Shown piece after piece: positions 7,988-16,802 of a DNA stretch of 64,000 nt (the first letter of the stretch is position 1; each line of letters opens with the position of its first letter). The position numbers were made by a program, and so were the translations under genes. This DNA comes from CALODL01 sp942492115 (GTDB taxonomy: Bacteria; Planctomycetota; Phycisphaerae; UBA1845; CAIVHJ01): positions 62,001-126,000 of the forward strand of contig CALODL010000011.1 of assembly GCA_942492115.1 (NCBI GenBank), read 5' to 3'. The notes beneath the pieces were generated by a model. It was not told the DNA's origin and searched no databases. It saw only the letters and a program-made list of their open reading frames with translations.

Positions 7988-8090
7988 TTACCATTGTACT
8001 TGGACCCGTGGAAGTTCGCAGTCAGGGCACGGATCCGGAGTTGCACGCAAGTCGTAGCCGTTCGACAGTAGGCCAGATGGCAAAGAGGCG
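7988..8090 (-). pseudogene. decayed zinc-ribbon gene fragment
   Basis: Minus-strand translation gives N-G-Y-D-L-R-A-T-P-D-P-C-P-D-C-E to a TAA. A preceding F-A-I-W-P-T lies in a different frame. Both match the second helix and ribbon of the neighbouring family, with the first Cys pair destroyed and a frameshift. Confidence 0.6.
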
Positions 8091-8100
8091 GAGGCAGGTC

Positions 8101-9363
8101 TTAGAGCCCTCCTGCCCCGCACAGCTCAACCGCCTCGCAGCCCGGCACAGCCACCGCAGGCCCGGTCACCGCCGCATGGAACGCGGCCACGTCGTCCTGG
8201 TCCACATCACCGTCGCCGTCGAAGTCAGCGCGGGTGCAGTCGGCCAGGAGGCCATCGGGTGGGCCGTTGTCGGGGCCGGTGTAGCAGTGCTGCATGTTGA
8301 GGAAGTCGGTGACATCGACATGGCAATCGTGGTCGAAGTCGCCACTGGGACCAATGCGCCGGACTAGTAGAATGATTCGCTCAGAGCTATCCTGCTTGAC
8401 CGCCAGCCACGTCAACTCGCCGCAATTATTGATGCTCGTAGGTGCACCATGCGTCAGGCCCAGATGCGGTAACTGGTAGAGAGCCTTGTCTGCGGCTCGG
8501 TAGTACCAGTTGTCATTGAGGCCGCGAGTCTCGTTGGCTCGCAGGTAAGTAACATCACCGTTGTTGCCTATGCTCGGCCCCGCAACCGACCCTTCGGCAA
8601 TCGCAACGGCTGTGCCCCCTTGCCACAGCATGATGCGACCATCGCTACCGTCGAAGTCCGCCTCTGACCACACTATTTCTCCATCATCATTAATACTTGG
8701 AGCAAATCGCGCCTTGTCGTCATCGGTCAGAGCTTCCTCAACACCGCCTTCAAACAGAATAATCTTTGACGGCCCCCCAAGTCGATTAATGTCCGTCTCG
8801 TCGTAGACTATTTGCCCGACGTTGTTTATTTGCGGCGTGTGATAACACAGTCTATTCGAGGTAATCTGCTGGACACTTTCACCATCAAACAAGAACACCG
8901 GCTGATTGTCCCCATTCTCTGAGAACTTGTCGTTCCACACGATACAGCCTGCATTGTTGATACGCGGATGGGCGTTCGCTGCGTTCATGGCGTCATGAAT
9001 CGTCGCCTCTCCTCCGATTACCCATTTGACATCCACCTCGCCAAAGAAATCAGAGGCTATCAGATAGGCGTAATCGCCGTGGTCATTGATGCTCGGGGCG
9101 ACGTCATAGTGTGTATCATCTGTCAATCGCTGAACGATGCCGCCGCTGTATAGCATGATGCGCGACACACTCGGCGGACTAGCCTCCGACCAGATGACGT
9201 CTCCACGATTATTTAGTACCGGCCTACTAAGCGACTTCTTCAATGGGGTGATTCGCACCAGCTCATATCCCGCTGGAACCTGAGCGGAGGATGGAATCGG
9301 AAACACCGTCAGGCTTGCCAGCGCCCACATGGCAGTCAGCTTAATTGGGCGACGTGCACACAT
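8101..9363 (-). CDS. secreted TolB-like beta-propeller protein with dockerin-like tail
   Basis: This 420-residue protein has a signal peptide ending S-S-A-Q. Repeated blades of about 45 residues follow, with motifs I-N-N-x-G-D/E-x-V-W and L-F-D/E-G-x-x-x-Q-x-I/L-T. The tail is G-D-F-D-H-D-C-H-V-D-V-T-D-F-L, then D-F-D-G-D-G-D-V-D, two EF-hand-like calcium loops as in dockerins. The ATG at 9363 lies one base after the upstream stop. It is last of four cistrons. Dockerin-like tails in planctomycetes suggest attachment to a cohesin-like partner outside the cell; the 991-residue protein of the same operon carries cohesin-like domains. Confidence 0.8.
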   Translation of the reverse strand: MCARRPIKLTAMWALASLTVFPIPSSAQVPAGYELVRITPLKKSLSRPVLNNRGDVIWSEASPPSVSRIMLYSGGIVQRLTDDTHYDVAPSINDHGDYAYLIASDFFGEVDVKWVIGGEATIHDAMNAANAHPRINNAGCIVWNDKFSENGDNQPVFLFDGESVQQITSNRLCYHTPQINNVGQIVYDETDINRLGGPSKIILFEGGVEEALTDDDKARFAPSINDDGEIVWSEADFDGSDGRIMLWQGGTAVAIAEGSVAGPSIGNNGDVTYLRANETRGLNDNWYYRAADKALYQLPHLGLTHGAPTSINNCGELTWLAVKQDSSERIILLVRRIGPSGDFDHDCHVDVTDFLNMQHCYTGPDNGPPDGLLADCTRADFDGDGDVDQDDVAAFHAAVTGPAVAVPGCEAVELCGAGGL

Positions 9364-9364
9364 C

Positions 9365-10585
9365 CTACGGCTCACACCCATCCACCATCCCCTCAACCCC
9401 CGTCACCACCGCTATGAACGCATCCACGTCCGCCTGGTCCACATCCCCATCCCCATCGAAGTCCGCCCGCGTGCAGTCCGCCAGCAGTCCACCCACTGGC
9501 CCGTTGCCGTCGCCGGTGTAGCAGTTCTCCAGGATGGCGTAGTCGTAGGCGTTGATGCGGCAGTCGTGGTTGAAGTCGCCGTTGGGGGCGATTCGGCGGA
9601 GCATCATGATATCCGTTTGCGACGAGTCCACGATACCTCGCCAGGCCAGTTCACCTACATCATTGAGGTCAGCCCCAACACCCGACAGGCCAAGACTCGG
9701 AATAGCCCACGTAGTGCCATCCGAATCTCTCAACACGTTACCAATCGCACGCGTCGCCTCGTTGAACTGACTATAAGACATACCACCAGTGTTGTTTATG
9801 CGCGGCCACGCAAGGCCAGGGCCATCAAGAAGAATCGATATCTGACCCTTCTCCCACAACACTAATCTGTCATTGACTTCATCATCTTCATCTAAGTCGA
9901 CCCATACTATTTGGCCGCTCTCGTTGATGTCTGGATGAATCGGCTGCATACCGGCAGTGCTTATTAGCTCCAGCTGGATGCCATCGAACAGCCGGACCTC
10001 ACTTGTAATAGGTGACACGTTAAAGTCGCGCGACACCAACACGACCCACCCATTGCCAGACAGCCGTGGGCAGGCATGCTGTAGCTGTCCTACCGTGGCG
10101 ATATGCTCATTGCGTGTTCCATCGTAAAGGACAACGTCGGTCTCCGTACTATTTCCGGAGACATCCTCAACCCACACGACAACACCAGCATTATTGACGT
10201 CCATCGTATTAACTGCATCGATGGCATCGATAGTAAGTGACGAACCTTCAGCAGAATAAATCCCCACATCAAATGGGCCGTCGACGCTGTCGCTACTCCG
10301 GACCGCGAACATTCCCGCGTCATTCAGTGCTGGCCTAGATTCTACTGATGCTTGCCCGCCCACTGTCCGAATGATTCCCTTTGAGAAAAGGAATACGTCT
10401 ACCTCGGCACCAGACACCCGCGCAGACCAGATAACATCTGACTTGCTGTTGATGTCCGGTCGCGACCTTACAAACGGGCTGTTCGTAACGCGCACCACCT
10501 CATACCCAGGCGGCACCTGCCCCAACACCCCACCGGCCCAGCACAGTCCCAGCATCACGACCACAACTCCCCTCACGGCACACAC
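9365..10585 (-). CDS. secreted beta-propeller protein with dockerin-like tail
   Basis: This 406-residue paralogue has a similar plan: signal peptide (V-V-V-V-M-L-G-L-C-W-A-G-G-V-L-G), Q-V-P-P-G-Y-E-V-V-R-V-T at the mature start, propeller blades with I-N-x-x-G-x-V-W, and tail G-D-F-N-H-D-C-R-I-N-A-Y-D-Y-A then D-F-D-G-D-G-D-V-D-Q-A-D-V. The start is a GTG at 10585 inside the end of the upstream gene, consistent with translational coupling; an ATG lies ten codons later. The paired calcium loops make a dockerin-type module likely. Confidence 0.78.
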   Translation of the reverse strand: MCAVRGVVVVMLGLCWAGGVLGQVPPGYEVVRVTNSPFVRSRPDINSKSDVIWSARVSGAEVDVFLFSKGIIRTVGGQASVESRPALNDAGMFAVRSSDSVDGPFDVGIYSAEGSSLTIDAIDAVNTMDVNNAGVVVWVEDVSGNSTETDVVLYDGTRNEHIATVGQLQHACPRLSGNGWVVLVSRDFNVSPITSEVRLFDGIQLELISTAGMQPIHPDINESGQIVWVDLDEDDEVNDRLVLWEKGQISILLDGPGLAWPRINNTGGMSYSQFNEATRAIGNVLRDSDGTTWAIPSLGLSGVGADLNDVGELAWRGIVDSSQTDIMMLRRIAPNGDFNHDCRINAYDYAILENCYTGDGNGPVGGLLADCTRADFDGDGDVDQADVDAFIAVVTGVEGMVDGCEP

Positions 10586-11748
10586 CCCGCAACCGCGTCT
10601 GTTGGCCCGGCCACCACAGCCTCGAACGCCACGAAGTCGTCATGGTCCACATCGCCGTCCTGGTCGAAGTCGGCCCGATTGCACCCGGCCAGCAGCCCGC
10701 CCCCAGGCCCGGCATCGGCCCCGGTCCAGCAGTTCTCGAAGATGGCGAAGTCGTAGGCGTCGCGGTGGCAGTCGTGATTGAAATCGCCGTTGGGGGCTGT
10801 ACGGCGGAGCATGAAAGTAGCGGTTTGGCCTGAAACTACACCGGCGATAGCAACTTCGCTTCTATCATTGATCTCCAACCCGTTGACACTTCCTCCGAAG
10901 CCCGGAAGGACGTAAGTAGGTCCATCTGCCGACCGAACAACAGCATCTGCCATACGAGTCTGCTTATTCAGCATTGCATAGACGACATCGCCGCTGTTGT
11001 TCATACGTGGCATCCCAACAGTGCCCTGTGCCAATACAGTTTCTTGGTTATTATCAAGAAGGATGATTTGGCCAATCTCTCCGGACGGAAACGTCCAAAC
11101 GATTTGGTTGTTGTCGTTGATGTCGGGCGTGTTAGACAATCCATTCGGGTCAGTTAGGATCGTAAGCCTCCCGTCAAATAGCTGAACAAAGCACGCCGCT
11201 GAATCAAGGTCTCTCGCGTATAGTACAACGCTCCCGTGGACATTAATTCGCGGTCGCTGGCTTTGTAGGCCGTGCATCGATAGTTGTTGGACGTTGCTGC
11301 CGTCAAATCAGAACACTTCTGTCTGAGTCCCATTACCAGAGAAGTCTTCAACCCAAACTATCTGAGCATCGTTGTTTATGTCCAACGTGTTGACGGCGTC
11401 CACATCAAAAACTTCGATGGTGCCATCTGCCTTATGCAACGCCACGCCAAAGGGGCCACTCGATCTGGATCCTGTTTTCACTACGAAGTCACCTGAGTCG
11501 TTGATAGCAGGATTCGAATTGAAGGATCCATTATCGAACCACACTTGTAGGATGCCGTCCTTGAATACCTCGATGACAGCATGTGTGCTTGAGAGGCGTG
11601 TTGCCCAAATGACCACCGAGTTGTTGTTGATGTCTGGCCTACTCCGAACCGCTAACTCCGTGACCTGGATCAGTTCGTACCCAGGTGGCACCTGCCCGAA
11701 CGCAACGGCAGCACACACCAGGATGTTGACCACGGCAACGAGCTTCAC
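10573..11748 (-). pseudogene. beta-propeller/dockerin-like gene with one in-frame TGA
   Basis: The frame from a GTG at 11748 runs to a TGA at 11308-11310 and resumes in the same frame to 10573. Alignment with the two downstream paralogues places the TGA in a conserved V-F-[x]-F-D-G strand where they have Leu or Tyr. The rest is intact: signal peptide, Q-V-P-P-G-Y-E-L-I-Q-V-T, blades, G-D-F-N-H-D-C and D-F-D-Q-D-G-D-V-D. The nonsense codon could be a real mutation, a sequencing error or read-through. Nothing suggests selenocysteine. Confidence 0.75.
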
Positions 11749-14720
11749 CGCACACCCCCACGCCGCCCACCCACAACATCCACAACGACAGACTCCACCT
11801 TCAGCTCAGTCACAGCCCGCGCATCCGTCCGGAACACGAACGTCCGCTGCGCTGCATCCGTCACGTCCGCCAGCAACTCGACCCGAAACGGGCCTGCCGC
11901 ATCACGTGACGCCCGGTAGGTGAATGTGGCCAGGTAGGCCCGGCTCTTCGTCCGCACGCCCGCCGTGTCCAGCCCGGCCACCATCTGCTGTGTGCCGACG
12001 TTGAACGCCGCCCACGGGGCCAGGTCGGCGAACACGGCGTCGTGGCGGCGGTCGATGCTGATGTCGACCAGGTCGAGGTGGCCGCGCGTGCCGCCAGCAC
12101 TACCGAGGTGCAGCTGGTAGCCGCGCAGGTCGTCGAGCGGTGTGGTCAGGTAGGCTTCGATGGCGATGGTCTCGCCGGGGCGGAGCTGCTTGCGCGTCGG
12201 GCGCAGCTCAATCGTGGCCGTCCCGGTGACGACCGGCTGCTCAACCTCGGGCATCGGTGCCCCGTCGAGCGGGCAGGTGCAGGACGACTCCCCGGAGAAC
12301 GCGTTGAGCGCCGCGAAGGCATCGTTGCCGTCACACACACCATCGGGGTCGCAGCTACCGAACGGGCCACCCGCGTCGAGGTTGGTGGCGTTGGGCGGGT
12401 CAGGCTCGCACTCACCGTTCTGCCAGCCCTGCCCGGCGAAACAGGTCAGGGCCAGGAAGCGGTCGTTGCCGTCGGCGGCACCATCGGGCGGGCACGCGCC
12501 GAACTGGCCGCCCATGTCGGCGAAGACGATGTCGGTCGATTCACAGAGCCCGGCGTTGCAGGCCCACCACAGGCAGGCGTCGTCGCGGATGCCGTTGTCG
12601 TCAACATCAGCACAATCTTCAGTTGATACACATGGGGAAACTGCATGAATCATTAGGGGTTGCAGTTCGTCAACGTGGTATTCGCATCCAGCAAAATCGG
12701 CCAGAAAAGTTTGCGGAGGCATTGCCGACATATACAGCAGATGGTCGCCCAAAGCATCGGATGAAGCCGCAAGTTCAAACTCGGCGAGGTAGTGAATGCC
12801 TCCCATGATGCCGGGGTTGACTTGGTCCTGCGGAATGGCGGTGAGATAGATCACCCCGAAGACACCGGCATGCTCCTCTTCATACAACGGGGGCGTTACA
12901 CCTATCGAGTCTTCAAACGGCCAGTCTGGCCGGCCTTGGTCTATTAGAATTGAACCAGGTTCTCCTGTAGTGGCGTACGACACGACTCCTTCTGCATCCG
13001 CGAGTGGACTCGCCGTCGTCTCGAAGATCAGCTGGTACGCTCCTAGGCTTTGGCTTGCCGATGTATCCTCCAGCCATACGTTAATACGCCGCGTACTGCC
13101 GGCGGGCATCATGATCTCGGTGTACCCTTCTTGCGACACTTCAGATGCCTGCCCTTCTGCTGACATAAACAATCGAACTGAGCCCGGCTTCTCATTCGAT
13201 TTGCGTGGAACGTCTTCTCCAATGCCTTCTTCGTGCGGACTCGCCGTACGGACAGGAGTATGGTCTGCTTCCGCCACTTCGATGATCGTTGACTGAGCAG
13301 ATGCCGCTATTACAACCGAGCCCGAGTCAGATGAACAAAATAAGGTCCGCCCCTGGGGTGCCCCGATACGAGCATCGACGAGAAATGTCCCCGAAGCATC
13401 CTCGGAGGCTTGATATACAAATGTGGCAAGATATGTTTGGGGCTTGCCGCGAACCCCACCGCGATCCAACCCAACGACCATCTGTCCGGTCATTACATTG
13501 AAAGCTGACCAGAAGGGCGTTCCGTAGAATGCGTTGCTTCTGTTTCTACGGCCACCGCGAACATAAATATCGACCAGGTTCAATTGGCCGCTTCTACCCC
13601 CGCGCGGCTCAAGGTGCAGCTGATAGCCTTTGAAGTTCTCAACGCTATTGTCCAAGACGGCATCGACTTCAACAATCCCGCCAGGGCCGATTGTCCGGGC
13701 TGATTCGAGCCGCACAACGGCGTACTGCACGGCAGATGGCGGATATGTGGGCATAGGGTCGCCCAGGCAAGTGCACGCGCTCTGCTGAATGAATATTCCT
13801 ACGACTTGAAACGCATCGTTGCCATCACAATAACCATCTGGGTGACAATCGCCCAGACATCCGGCAATATCGCCATTGAAGGCGATCGGAGGAGATTCCT
13901 CGCAGGCATATTCCGCTTGCGAACACGGATCGGTATTCGTGAAGCAACTGAGGGCCTGAATGCGGTCGCCCATGTCAGTAGCACCATCGGGTTCACAAGC
14001 GCCATTGATGCTGCCCATGTCGCCGTATGTTGTCTCGATGGATTCACACTGTCCATTGTTGCACGCCCACCACAAGCAGGGATTGTCTCGAATACCGTCA
14101 CCATCGAGATCAGCACAGTCGGCAACGGACAGGCACTGCGGCCCAACGAACAGTTGCAGTGGCGTGACCTCACCCTCGAAGGCCCACTCCGTCGCCCAGA
14201 TCTCACCACTGCCATCGTCACCTTGTTCGATAACGCGGCCCAGCACCTCGGAAGCGGTCAGTGTGTAAGCGCCATCAGTCATCGGTGCCGTCAACGACCC
14301 CGTCGCCAACACGATCGGCCTATGCCCCAGCCCCGTGATCACCGATCCGGACATCAGTGGACTCTTCAATGTGTTCTGCGACCCGCCGACCTGATGCACG
14401 ACGCCATCGATCACCGCACCGCCGAAACCTTCAGGATTGGTGAAGCCCTCGGGTGCGGTGAAGTTGGTCAGGGGCATGGCCGGCGGGTTGTCCGCAGCAT
14501 CGAGCGGACCGCCGTCGAAGGCCAGGTCGAAGAGGAAGTAGCTCAGGCCCTCGTTGTCGGTGTCGGTCAGCACGCCGGTGACCTCATAATCCACCGTGGC
14601 TCCCGGTTCAACCACGATCGTGTCCTGGTCGTTGCTGGTGATCGTGATGTTCAGTTCGGCGGCCCGGGCGGTCGCGAGGCTCGATGCCATCAATATGAAT
14701 AGTGCAACTGTGAGTCGCAT
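11745..14720 (-). CDS. secreted multi-domain protein with cohesin-like modules
   Basis: This 991-residue protein has signal peptide M-R-L-T-V-A-L-F-I-L-M-A-S-S-L-A. Two kinds of module alternate. One is a Cys-rich linker with D-C-A-D-x-D-x-x-G-I-R-D and C-L-W-W-A-C-N-x-G-x-C. The other is a beta-sandwich with G-Y-Q-L-H-L, L-D-L-V-D-I and M-V-A/V-G-L-D, which resembles cohesins. It opens a four-gene operon whose other products carry dockerin-like tails, so it is a plausible scaffold for them (inference). AGGAGCAC precedes the ATG. The stop overlaps the next GTG by 4 bases. Confidence 0.78.
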   Translation of the reverse strand: MRLTVALFILMASSLATARAAELNITITSNDQDTIVVEPGATVDYEVTGVLTDTDNEGLSYFLFDLAFDGGPLDAADNPPAMPLTNFTAPEGFTNPEGFGGAVIDGVVHQVGGSQNTLKSPLMSGSVITGLGHRPIVLATGSLTAPMTDGAYTLTASEVLGRVIEQGDDGSGEIWATEWAFEGEVTPLQLFVGPQCLSVADCADLDGDGIRDNPCLWWACNNGQCESIETTYGDMGSINGACEPDGATDMGDRIQALSCFTNTDPCSQAEYACEESPPIAFNGDIAGCLGDCHPDGYCDGNDAFQVVGIFIQQSACTCLGDPMPTYPPSAVQYAVVRLESARTIGPGGIVEVDAVLDNSVENFKGYQLHLEPRGGRSGQLNLVDIYVRGGRRNRSNAFYGTPFWSAFNVMTGQMVVGLDRGGVRGKPQTYLATFVYQASEDASGTFLVDARIGAPQGRTLFCSSDSGSVVIAASAQSTIIEVAEADHTPVRTASPHEEGIGEDVPRKSNEKPGSVRLFMSAEGQASEVSQEGYTEIMMPAGSTRRINVWLEDTSASQSLGAYQLIFETTASPLADAEGVVSYATTGEPGSILIDQGRPDWPFEDSIGVTPPLYEEEHAGVFGVIYLTAIPQDQVNPGIMGGIHYLAEFELAASSDALGDHLLYMSAMPPQTFLADFAGCEYHVDELQPLMIHAVSPCVSTEDCADVDDNGIRDDACLWWACNAGLCESTDIVFADMGGQFGACPPDGAADGNDRFLALTCFAGQGWQNGECEPDPPNATNLDAGGPFGSCDPDGVCDGNDAFAALNAFSGESSCTCPLDGAPMPEVEQPVVTGTATIELRPTRKQLRPGETIAIEAYLTTPLDDLRGYQLHLGSAGGTRGHLDLVDISIDRRHDAVFADLAPWAAFNVGTQQMVAGLDTAGVRTKSRAYLATFTYRASRDAAGPFRVELLADVTDAAQRTFVFRTDARAVTELKVESVVVDVVGGRRGGVR

Positions 14721-14798
14721 GTCAGTGCTCCTGGCCGGATAGAAGTGCCCCTCGGTGCTGGCTATTTGATGAGCCGGTCCCTCGAATCCGTCATCCCA

Positions 14799-16466
14799 TC
14801 ACACGTGATGGAGAGACCGACGCCCCCAAGAATAGACCACACCTAGGAGCAAACAAACAACTAAGACAAGGACTCCCGGTGATGACAATGCGGGCACAGC
14901 GATCGCCTTCAGGCACACACTTGGCTGTCCGCTGCATACGTACCCTGCCTCAATTGTGCAATCGTGAGCGCATCCGTCACCACCCATCTCGTTGCCATCA
15001 TCGCATTCCTCGAAGCCTACGATTATCGCATCACCGCACACCGTCTCGCATTCAGACGGACCGGGACAGTTCCACCCGCATTCTTCGTTCACAGGAACGT
15101 ACGATCCGTCGCATACTTCGATGCAGTCAGTCGCGGGTATCGATGCGCACACGAAGCCGGGTTCAACGACACAGCCGAAGCACCCATCTCCATCCCAGTT
15201 GTTGCCGTCATCACATTCCTCATCGTCTACAAGCATTCCGTCACCGCACAGAGGCGCGTTACAGTCGCCCGCACCAATGACGAAAGGATATACTCTTCCG
15301 TCACTTGCTCCACTAAGAGGTGCTCCAACCAGGGTAATTGCACCGTCCGATGCAACCGCTACACCGAAACCATTGCCAAAGACAGGATTGGGCTCAGCCA
15401 GCTTCACCTCTTCAAACCACCGCTCTCCAGAGTCCCGAAATACATACGCTGCCCCACCGATCCCATCGCCAGGTACCCCGATGACAATCGCGTCCAGCGA
15501 CAGCGCGACCGTTGTCCCGAAGTGATCTCCCGCTTCTTCATCTGAGGCCTTGAGAGTATCCTCAAACTCCCAGCTAGATGTCTGAATACTGTAACGAAAG
15601 ACGCGGGCCCGCCCCGAAAAATTTGCATCCTTGGGGCTACCTACTACGAGGCGCCCCCGATCCACACTCACCGCAGAACCGAATGCGTCTCCAGCCGTGG
15701 TACCTATCGGACTCAATTCCTCCTCGAGCACCCAGTGGCCCTGGTACTCGAACGTAAAAACGGAACCAGAGTTGACTCCCGAGGTGTCACGCTGGGGAGC
15801 TCCAATCACAGCCAGGTTTCCTCGAAGGCATAACGCATTTCCATAGCCGTCCTCTTCATTGAGTCCAGGCGGGATCAAGGCGCTTCGCAGGGTCCATTCC
15901 TCTAAGACTGCAGAATACTCGAACAGGTAGGCCGCGCCAGGACCTTGTGGTTCTCCAGCGCCCACGAGAAGGCGCTGGTTGTGCACGGATAGCGCCTTCC
16001 CAAAACGATCGTCAGCGCCACTCTGCGGCGACAACAGCACTTGCTCCTCTTCCCAGATCCCGTCCCGTTGTCGAAACAGGTATACCTGTCCAGGAAATGA
16101 GAAGCTAAATGGATGAGGCGCTCCAATAGCTATCACGTCACCGTCAATGGACACTGACCAGCCAAACTGATCAGAAAACCTAGGGTTGGAGGCAAACAAC
16201 TGTTGCACCGTAACCCATTCAGATTGCTCTGCATCATAGTGCAACACAAATGCTGAGCCAGCATCGTTTGCTAAGGTGTCCTCGCCAGGGACTCCCACAA
16301 CCGCCGTATCGCCGTCAATGGACACTGACCAGCCAAAGCGGGGCAATCCGCCCTGAACGCTTTCCTCTAGCTGCCCCAGCGGGCACTGAGAGTGCGCAGG
16401 CCCAGGAACCGCGACCAGCACAAGTACTGACCAGCCTACGACGTTGGGGGCGAACTTTCTTGTCAT
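14799..16466 (-). CDS. secreted FG-GAP/DUF4215 protein with C-terminal anchor
   Basis: This 555-residue protein has signal peptide ending A-H-S and seven or so FG-GAP-type repeats (F-G-W-S-V-S-I-D-G-D, V-x-V-G-x-P-x-D) to about 410. DUF4215 Cys repeats follow (C-G-D-G...E-E-C-D-D-G-N...G-D-G-C), then a last hydrophobic helix V-P-A-L-S-S-P-G-V-L-V-L-V-V-C-L-L-L-G and R-R. That tail resembles IPTL/PEP-type sorting signals and matches the tail of the gene at 28407. It is probably exported and anchored or processed at the envelope. Confidence 0.78.
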   Translation of the reverse strand: MTRKFAPNVVGWSVLVLVAVPGPAHSQCPLGQLEESVQGGLPRFGWSVSIDGDTAVVGVPGEDTLANDAGSAFVLHYDAEQSEWVTVQQLFASNPRFSDQFGWSVSIDGDVIAIGAPHPFSFSFPGQVYLFRQRDGIWEEEQVLLSPQSGADDRFGKALSVHNQRLLVGAGEPQGPGAAYLFEYSAVLEEWTLRSALIPPGLNEEDGYGNALCLRGNLAVIGAPQRDTSGVNSGSVFTFEYQGHWVLEEELSPIGTTAGDAFGSAVSVDRGRLVVGSPKDANFSGRARVFRYSIQTSSWEFEDTLKASDEEAGDHFGTTVALSLDAIVIGVPGDGIGGAAYVFRDSGERWFEEVKLAEPNPVFGNGFGVAVASDGAITLVGAPLSGASDGRVYPFVIGAGDCNAPLCGDGMLVDDEECDDGNNWDGDGCFGCVVEPGFVCASIPATDCIEVCDGSYVPVNEECGWNCPGPSECETVCGDAIIVGFEECDDGNEMGGDGCAHDCTIEAGYVCSGQPSVCLKAIAVPALSSPGVLVLVVCLLLGVVYSWGRRSLHHV

Positions 16467-16802
16467 GGCAATATCTCTAACGTGCCGATGTTGCGCCTTC
16501 GTCTTAACATGAGCACCTGTCGCACGAACGTACGCGAACCATCGTAATCACCGAGCCCGTCATCAGCGAAAATCGCATGTCAGTGCTCCTGGCCGGAGAG
16601 AAGTGCCCTCGGCCTTATGATACCGGATGGCCTGAACCTGGGCGGTGAAGTTCCTGCACTGGTGATTGCGACGTTGGGCAGGTGGGACCGACATCGGGCC
16701 GGGGCAAGGCGGGGTGGATAGGCGGTTGGACTGAACCAGGGATGGCGGCGTACGTATTTCGGCGTAGTGTCACGGGCCTGCCAACTTGCCGGTAGCATGG
16801 TG
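16467..16802. other. intergenic DNA with a duplicated gene leader
   Basis: This 336-base stretch has no gene. Bases 16574-16612 copy the start region of the 991-residue gene (14716-14755) with one substitution and one missing base, including its ribosome site. The remaining 190 bases are G-rich on the plus strand and show nothing recognisable. Confidence 0.6.
16504..16578 (-). pseudogene. remnant of a gene start related to the 991-residue protein
   Basis: After the copied ribosome site the minus strand reads M-R-F-S-L-M-T-G-S-V-I-T and stops after 24 codons. L-M-S-G-S-V-I-T also occurs inside the 991-residue protein, so this may be a deletion remnant joining its start to an internal segment. 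Confidence 0.4.

Noticed and set aside
11308..11310. TGA as selenocysteine
   Set aside because: The protein is a propeller strand with no redox role, and no hairpin pattern typical of a SECIS element was noticed.
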